Shown here piece after piece: positions 57,994 through 62,679 of a DNA stretch of 62,679 nucleotides. Numbering within the stretch: the first letter of the stretch is position 1; each line of letters opens with the position of its first letter. The translations under genes and the position numbers were made by a program. The DNA is taken from contig NZ_JACBNY010000012.1 of NCBI RefSeq assembly GCF_013449735.1, forward strand, positions 1 to 62,679. Reading direction: 5' to 3'. Source of the stretch: Pseudolactococcus laudensis. GTDB lineage: Bacteria; Bacillota; Bacilli; Lactobacillales; Streptococcaceae. Below the pieces are notes generated by a model, which was given only the letters and a program-made list of their open reading frames with translations, did not search any database and had not been told where the DNA came from.

Positions 57994-58929
57994 TTAAATT
58001 TTAAGGAATCGTCTCATTGAGATAATTGAACCAAGTGAACCAATCGCCACACCGACAACAATCATCAAGACAATCAATTGTGGGACAAATGTATTAGGAT
58101 TCAAAAGATATAGCCCTTGTTGTGATAATGGTTTTTGTAAGCCGACATAACCAATGCGGTAAACAAAACTAATTAAGACACTAGGTAGGATAGCACCGAG
58201 CAATCCAACCCACGCTCCTTCAAGGAAGAAAGGCCAACGGATATAACCATTCTTAGCACCAACCAGACGCATGATTTGAATTTCTCGTTGACGAGACAAA
58301 ATCGTAATCCGAATGGTATTAGAAATCAGAAAGACTGCAACAAACAGAAGTAGAATTGCTGCGCCAGCTCCCCAAGTTCTGATAACTTTTGATAGACCAA
58401 AGATTTTCTTGGTATTGGTACCACCGTAGTCCGCTCGGTCAACGCCATCAATTTTACTGATGTTTTTAGCAACTGCAGTTACATTCTCAGGTTTATCTGC
58501 CTCAACGATGTAAACATCATAAAGAGGATTACTGTCGCCTTTAAACATTTTCCAAGTATTACCAAGTGATTTTGTGAGTTTTTCTAACTCATTTTCTTTG
58601 CTCGAATAAGTCACCTTGGTCACGTGCGGTACTTTTTCAATCGCTTTTTCTATCTTATGATAGTCTGGATTAGTAATCATTTTTGATTTATCATTGGGGT
58701 CTGCAATTTCTTTTTCACCGTCATGAACATTTAGTTTCAAGAAAGTTGAAATCCGGACATTATTTTCTAAATCCGATGCTAATTTCGTTGTATTGAGGAT
58801 AACGGCTAGGAACACGCCGACTAATACAAGGGTAATGGTAACAGATGAAACAGCAGCAACTGTCATCCAACCATTTCTGCGGAGATTTTTAATAGACTGC
58901 CACAGGTGTTTAAAAAATGTTCTAATCAT
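57994..58929 (-). CDS. ftsX: Cell division protein FtsX
   Basis: Permease-like subunit of FtsEX, which controls peptidoglycan hydrolases (PcsB-type) at the septum. From ATG 58929 it is 311 aa: cytoplasmic IRTFFKHLWQSIKNLRRNGWMT, helix 1, an extracellular loop of about 125 residues, then three helices with NTIRITILSRQREIQIMRLVGAK between. An ATG at 58938 is only 3 nt from AGGAG. It overlaps ftsE. The hydrolase partner is not in the window. Confidence 0.94.
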   Translation of the reverse strand: MIRTFFKHLWQSIKNLRRNGWMTVAAVSSVTITLVLVGVFLAVILNTTKLASDLENNVRISTFLKLNVHDGEKEIADPNDKSKMITNPDYHKIEKAIEKVPHVTKVTYSSKENELEKLTKSLGNTWKMFKGDSNPLYDVYIVEADKPENVTAVAKNISKIDGVDRADYGGTNTKKIFGLSKVIRTWGAGAAILLLFVAVFLISNTIRITILSRQREIQIMRLVGAKNGYIRWPFFLEGAWVGLLGAILPSVLISFVYRIGYVGLQKPLSQQGLYLLNPNTFVPQLIVLMIVVGVAIGSLGSIISMRRFLKI

Positions 58930-59617
58930 CGTAGCCATATTCTCCTTCTATTTGGTCTCGGACAATTCGACCATTCTCAATCGCAATAACACGATGACGC
59001 AAGGTGTTAACGATTTGTGAATTGTGGGTCGCCATTAAAATTGTTGTTCCTTGGATATTAATTTTTTCCAGAAGGTTCATAATTTCCCATGAGTTTTCAG
59101 GGTCTAAGTTACCTGTCGGTTCATCGGCAATTAGTACTTTTGGGGCATTAGCAATTGAGCGCGCAATCGCCACACGTTGCTGCTCACCACCTGATAATTC
59201 ATTCGGGAATGAGCGAACTTTGTGTTTAAGACCAACAAGGTCTAGTACTTCCATGACACGTTTTTTAATTTCGCGTGGGCGTTTTCCGATAACTTCCATA
59301 GCATAAGCGATGTTTTCATAGACTGTTTTATTTTGTAGCAATTTGTAGTCCTGGAAAACGACACCGATAGAGCGACGCAGCATCGGCACGTCACGTTTTT
59401 TAATTTTTTCAAGATTGTAGCCAGCGACGACGCCCTGACCTTTATCCAACTTCACTTCACGATACAATAATCTGATGAACGTTGATTTACCAGCGCCTGA
59501 AGGTCCTACGACGTAAGCAAATTCTCCGGCCTCAATATCAACTGAGATATTTCGCAAGGCGGTCGTTCCGTTATTATATTTTTTGGTTGCATTACTTAAT
59601 TTGATAATACTACTCAT
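58922..59617 (-). CDS. ftsE: Cell division ATP-binding protein FtsE
   Basis: The 231-aa ABC ATPase of FtsEX has Walker A GPSGAGKST (38-46), Q-loop VFQDYKLL, signature LSGGEQQRVAIARS, Walker B VLIADEPTGNLDP and the H-loop MATHNSQI. It overlaps ftsX and follows prfB by 74 nt, where an extended -10 box gives it a promoter of its own. Confidence 0.96.
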   Translation of the reverse strand: MSSIIKLSNATKKYNNGTTALRNISVDIEAGEFAYVVGPSGAGKSTFIRLLYREVKLDKGQGVVAGYNLEKIKKRDVPMLRRSIGVVFQDYKLLQNKTVYENIAYAMEVIGKRPREIKKRVMEVLDLVGLKHKVRSFPNELSGGEQQRVAIARSIANAPKVLIADEPTGNLDPENSWEIMNLLEKINIQGTTILMATHNSQIVNTLRHRVIAIENGRIVRDQIEGEYGYDD

Positions 59618-59655
59618 ATTTTTAGTTTCTTTCTGTTTTTTGTCAACATATACAT

Positions 59656-59664
59656 ATTATAACA
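59656..59664 (-). promoter_or_regulatory. Extended -10 promoter of ftsEX
   Basis: TGTTATAAT on the minus strand (TGn-TATAAT). Leader about 30 nt. Confidence 0.5.
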
Positions 59665-59691
59665 AATTACTATTTCTAAAATATTACAGCC

Positions 59692-60792
59692 TTACAACAT
59701 TTTCCATTTGAGATAAGCGTCAATAAAGCCATCTAAATCGCCATCCATAACATTATCAATCTGACTTGTTTCATAACCAGAACGTGTATCCTTAACCAGT
59801 TGATAAGGCATGAAAACGTAAGAACGAATTTGTGAGCCCCATGAAATATCGGCTTGGTCGCCTTTCAATTCATCGACTTCTGCTTGCTTTTTATCAACTT
59901 CGAGTTGGTAGAGTTTAGATTTAAGCATCTTCATCGCCAAATCTCTGTTACCATACTGCGTTCTATCCATAGTAGATGAGACCACGATACCAGTTGGGAT
60001 ATGCGTCAAGCGAACCCCTGTTGATACCTTGTTGACATTCTGTCCACCCGCACCACCAGAACGGAAAGTATCCATTTTGATATCAGCATCTCGGACATCA
60101 ACTTCAATCGAATCATCTAATTCAGGCATGACATCAACCGAAGTAAATGAGGTGTGACGACGGTTTTGTGAATCAAAAGGTGAAACACGTACCAGACGGT
60201 GCACACCTTTTTCAGAACGCAGAAAGCCGTAAGCGTTGTTACCAGTAAATTTCAGGGTTGCGGATTTAAGACCAGCGACATCACCGTCTTGGTAATCGAC
60301 AACTTCAACCTTGAAATTATGCGCATTTCCCCAACGCTCATACATCCGCATGAGCATACTCCCCCAGTCTTGAGACTCGGTGCCACCTGATCCGGGATGA
60401 ATCTCTAAAAGGGCATTCATGTGATCGTAAGGTTGATTTAAAAGCATTTCAAGCTCATAGGCCTGCATTTTAGCACCTAATTTATCAAGCTCTGTTGCCA
60501 ATTCCGCCTGCATTTCCTCATCAGCATCTTCTTCCAACATCTCCAACATAACTTCTTGGTCATCAAGCATAGCTTGCATGGTCATGAAAGTCTCATATTT
60601 GGCTTTGAGTTGGTTTGATTGCTCAACGACTTTTTGTGCGGCAATGTTATCATCCCAAAAACTAGGGTCAGACATATCATTGTCAAGAAGCGCAATTTCT
60701 TCTTCAAGGCGGTCTAAATCGAGATTATCTCGAAATGACGCCATCTTATCTCTATTTTGGGTAATTTGATTGCGAATTTCACTAATTTCCAT
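59692..60792 (-). CDS. prfB: Peptide chain release factor 2
   Basis: Recognises UGA and UAA stop codons. The 366-aa protein is read in one frame. It contains SPF (stop recognition) in [15 protein letters not shown] and the universal GGQ in [18 protein letters not shown]. At the place where many bacteria have the autoregulatory CTT-TGA-C shift (before L24-D25), this gene reads CTC-GAT, so no frameshift is needed. It follows queG by 22 nt. The ATG lacks an SD and lies 8 nt after TGGTAGAAT. Confidence 0.95.
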   Translation of the reverse strand: MEISEIRNQITQNRDKMASFRDNLDLDRLEEEIALLDNDMSDPSFWDDNIAAQKVVEQSNQLKAKYETFMTMQAMLDDQEVMLEMLEEDADEEMQAELATELDKLGAKMQAYELEMLLNQPYDHMNALLEIHPGSGGTESQDWGSMLMRMYERWGNAHNFKVEVVDYQDGDVAGLKSATLKFTGNNAYGFLRSEKGVHRLVRVSPFDSQNRRHTSFTSVDVMPELDDSIEVDVRDADIKMDTFRSGGAGGQNVNKVSTGVRLTHIPTGIVVSSTMDRTQYGNRDLAMKMLKSKLYQLEVDKKQAEVDELKGDQADISWGSQIRSYVFMPYQLVKDTRSGYETSQIDNVMDGDLDGFIDAYLKWKML

Positions 60793-60800
60793 ATTATATT

Positions 60801-60809
60801 ATTCTACCA
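60801..60809 (-). promoter_or_regulatory. Extended -10 abutting the prfB start
   Basis: TGGTAGAAT on the minus strand, 8 nt before the ATG; predicted start about 2 nt before it. Confidence 0.4.
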
Positions 60810-60814
60810 CGTTC

Positions 60815-61870
60815 TCATCTATTTTTCAAAGATTGATGATGATTCGCCTTTGATTTAATCTTATCTAGTGCCCATTGTGCCGCCTCTTGGTGGACGGCAT
60901 TGCTAGGATTTGCTGCTATTTCTTCTAATAAAGGAATAGCCGTTTTGTCATTAACATTAGCTAAAACGTAAATCGCATTACGCTGCAAAACATTTTTGCC
61001 TCGCCATGAGCCTGCAATTTCACTGAATTTAGCCTTGAACTCCTGATTACTCAGCTGAATAAAAGGTTGTAACTCAGGATAAGCGAGCTCCGGGTCAATC
61101 GTCGTCTGAGCCTCATTCCTTATCCCTTTATTATAAGGACAAGCGATTTGACAAATATCACACCCATAAATCAAAGTCTTCATTTTGACACGAAACTCTT
61201 CATCTAGCGGCCCTTTTTTCTGCGTCTGGAAACTCAGGCAACGCTTGGCATTCATGGTTGAATCGCCATTTAGTGCATCAGTCGGACACGACGTGATGCA
61301 ATGGTCGCAGTCGCCACAGCCATAGTCAACCGGACTGTCCGGTTCAATATCGAGATTAGTGATGAGTTCTCCCAAGAACATATATGAACCAAATTCTTTA
61401 GAAATGACGAGACCATTTTTACCGATGAAACCAATCCCCGCACGTCTGGCAACAGCAGTATCCACTAACGCGCCTGTATCGACCATGGCCTTGTGATCAA
61501 AATCATCTGTTAATTCAGCAATTCTCTCTGATAAACGAGCCATTTTTTCAGTTAAAATAGTATGATAATCCACACCCCAACTTGAAGAAGAGAACTTACC
61601 ACGTTTATAAGGTGATTTCCCTGGTAATTGCGGAAGTTTATTCGGATAGGCAACGGCAATCGAAATAATCGTTTTAGCATTGTCAAGTAAGAGCTTAGGC
61701 TTGATTCGTTCTTCAATATTTTGATGTTCAAAACCAGAGTTTGTCCCTTTTTCTTGAGCCAGTCTTAGGGATTTTTCCAAGTAGTCAAAATTATCAGCTG
61801 TCGTAAAGCCGATTTTAGAAATGCCAATTTCCTTGGAAATGGCAATAATTTGTTCTTTCAAGTTCGTCAT
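60815..61870 (-). CDS. queG: Epoxyqueuosine reductase
   Basis: Cobalamin- and iron-sulfur-dependent last step of queuosine synthesis in tRNA. The 351-aa protein has the reductase domain (MVDTGALVDTAVARRAGIG, IGKNGLVI, GSYMFLGEL), two [4Fe-4S] motifs (CGDCDHCITSCP and CDICQIACP) and C-terminal HEAT-like repeats. It lies 14 nt after the dihydrofolate-reductase-like gene. The ATG has no close SD (AAGG is 12 nt away) and is 6 nt from TATAAT. No other queuosine gene is in the window. Confidence 0.94.
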   Translation of the reverse strand: MTNLKEQIIAISKEIGISKIGFTTADNFDYLEKSLRLAQEKGTNSGFEHQNIEERIKPKLLLDNAKTIISIAVAYPNKLPQLPGKSPYKRGKFSSSSWGVDYHTILTEKMARLSERIAELTDDFDHKAMVDTGALVDTAVARRAGIGFIGKNGLVISKEFGSYMFLGELITNLDIEPDSPVDYGCGDCDHCITSCPTDALNGDSTMNAKRCLSFQTQKKGPLDEEFRVKMKTLIYGCDICQIACPYNKGIRNEAQTTIDPELAYPELQPFIQLSNQEFKAKFSEIAGSWRGKNVLQRNAIYVLANVNDKTAIPLLEEIAANPSNAVHQEAAQWALDKIKSKANHHQSLKNR

Positions 61871-61876
61871 ATTTTT

Positions 61877-61882
61877 ATTATA
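61877..61882 (-). promoter_or_regulatory. -10-like box abutting the queG start
   Basis: TATAAT on the minus strand, then AAAAAT and the ATG. No -35 or TG extension, so weaker than the other cases. Confidence 0.3.
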
Positions 61883-61884
61883 CC

Positions 61885-62436
61885 TTAAATTACTGGACCG
61901 GTAGGTGATTTTTGAATGCGTTTTAAATGTATCTCGGATAACTGACCTATTTTGTCAACTGCGACTAATTCAAAACGTTTTAAAACTGGTTCGGTTTCTT
62001 CAAACAAGCGTTTACCAGTTCCCAATACAACGGGTGCGATTTGAATCCAGAGCTCATCAATCAAGTCATGCTTTAAAAGTGTCGTCACGATTTCACCGCC
62101 ACCAACAACCCAAATCGCTTGACCAGCCTCAGCTTTTAAGCGATTAATAACAGCTACTGGGTCACCTAAAACATAATTTCCTTCTATTATATTGCCTTTT
62201 TCACTGCGTGAGAAAACAATCTTTTCCTTATTAGGAAAAATGCGTTCTGCTCCCGAAAGCCGTTGCGTTTCACGGTAAGTCGTATTTCCCATGACCACTG
62301 TATCAATGCGGTCTTCAAAGGCACTAATATCAAACTCCTTATCTAGAGACGTGTCAAACAACCACTGTAAATCATCAGTAGCGGTTGATAAAAAGCCATC
62401 CAAACTAATGGCGCCGTAAAAAAATACTTGTCGCAT
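61885..62436 (-). CDS. Dihydrofolate reductase-family protein (RibD C-terminal-like)
   Basis: The 183-aa protein has the fold marks of RibD_C/DHFR-like oxidoreductases: FFYGAISLDGFLS, VVMGNTTYRE, KIVFSRS, IWVVGGGEIVTTLLKHDLIDELWIQIAPVVLGTGKRLF. Members are NADPH reductases of unknown substrate (YyaP/YwjB type) and are not the essential FolA. The ATG at 62436 has AAAGGAG about 6 nt upstream; a longer frame to 62577 crosses the -10 box and is rejected. Confidence 0.85.
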   Translation of the reverse strand: MRQVFFYGAISLDGFLSTATDDLQWLFDTSLDKEFDISAFEDRIDTVVMGNTTYRETQRLSGAERIFPNKEKIVFSRSEKGNIIEGNYVLGDPVAVINRLKAEAGQAIWVVGGGEIVTTLLKHDLIDELWIQIAPVVLGTGKRLFEETEPVLKRFELVAVDKIGQLSEIHLKRIQKSPTGPVI

Positions 62437-62469
62437 TGTTTTCTCCTTTAAAATAAAAGATACGCATTT

Positions 62470-62475
62470 ATTATA
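62470..62475 (-). promoter_or_regulatory. -10 box of the DHFR-like gene
   Basis: Perfect TATAAT on the minus strand; predicted start near 62463, leader about 27 nt. Confidence 0.5.
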
Positions 62476-62587
62476 ACACATTCTAACAAGTCTACTCACC
62501 CTTGCAAAATTGAAAAATCCCCCAATAGTCACTGAGGAAATTTTTATTAACCTACCCGAATTGCTAGTTAATTTCATTGGAAAATAA

Positions 62588-62643
62588 ATAAGTCGTGCTA
62601 TCCTAATCTTAAACCACTACGCATTAGAAAGCGCACGACTTAT
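62588..62643. repeat. Inverted repeat near the right edge
   Basis: ATAAGTCGTGC and GCACGACTTAT are perfect 11-bp inverted arms about 34 nt apart. They may be a hairpin before the following frame or the end of a mobile element; the window is too short to tell. Confidence 0.4.
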
Positions 62644-62679
62644 ATGACTTATAATAGCACACTTCCAAAAGTTTTTGTT
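62644..62679 (+). CDS. Start of an unidentified frame cut by the window edge
   Basis: ATG followed by MTYNSTLPKVFV, 12 codons, open to the edge. It follows an inverted repeat, so a transposase is possible, but nothing in the residues identifies it and no good SD is seen. Confidence 0.25.
   Translation, partial: MTYNSTLPKVFV

Overview
The window looks like a chromosomal segment of a low-GC Streptococcaceae, most likely Lactococcus or a close relative. The evidence is an L-lactate dehydrogenase very like the lactococcal enzyme, a gltA-citB-icd operon behind a near-perfect CodY box, argC-J-D-B behind ARG boxes, CcpA cre sites, parE/parC and gyrA typical of Firmicutes, and strong Shine-Dalgarno (SD) sites at many genes. 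Assignments rest on reading the translations and motifs; no database search was possible.

Layout. 1-262 is a frameshifted IS3-family orfA fragment, followed by about 1 kb of AT-rich non-coding DNA holding a candidate plus-strand small RNA. From 1.3 to 50.3 kb every gene is on the minus strand. In transcription order the units are: parE-ktrB-ktrA-parC; topA; a beta-glucoside kinase/6-phospho-beta-glucosidase pair with a cre site; lrgAB with a CodY-like box; capA; gltA-citB-icd; acyl-ACP thioesterase-HAD-DUF1461-rapZ-glmR-whiA; hemW-GH25 muramidase; pcrA-DUF2130-truB-ribF; a small membrane protein; gyrA-apbE-srtA; argC-J-D-B; a membrane protein beside the remnant of a paralogue; lepA; and a 154-aa thioredoxin-like protein, a tryptophan-type ABC transporter, a DUF3592-like protein and ndk. 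rqcH, ldh and a GntR/UTRA regulator are on the plus strand. nadB-nadC-nadA, ftsE-ftsX, prfB, queG and a dihydrofolate-reductase-like gene then follow on the minus strand. The last 100 bases hold an inverted repeat and the first 12 codons of an unidentified frame.

How the parts work together. The window covers DNA topology (gyrA, parC, parE, topA, pcrA), synthesis of 2-oxoglutarate (gltA-citB-icd) feeding glutamate and arginine, control of envelope and division (rapZ-glmR-whiA, ftsEX, srtA, GH25, lrgAB), translation quality control (lepA, rqcH, prfB, truB, queG) and cofactors (ribF, nad genes). The de novo NAD pathway appears broken because nadA carries two separate one-base deletions. These, and the one in orfA, can each be read as homopolymer contraction, so sequencing error must be excluded.

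Most interesting signals: (1) at least six genes whose only nearby -10 box lies 6-8 bases before the start codon with no SD, predicting leaderless mRNAs; (2) a 61-bp tandem repeat whose units each carry a promoter-like module, ahead of a strong terminator in a gene-free gap; (3) a candidate small RNA at 1057-1133; (4) ktrAB inserted between parE and parC; (5) a near-duplicated terminator flanking a membrane-protein gene and the remnant of its paralogue; (6) three helically phased ARG boxes.
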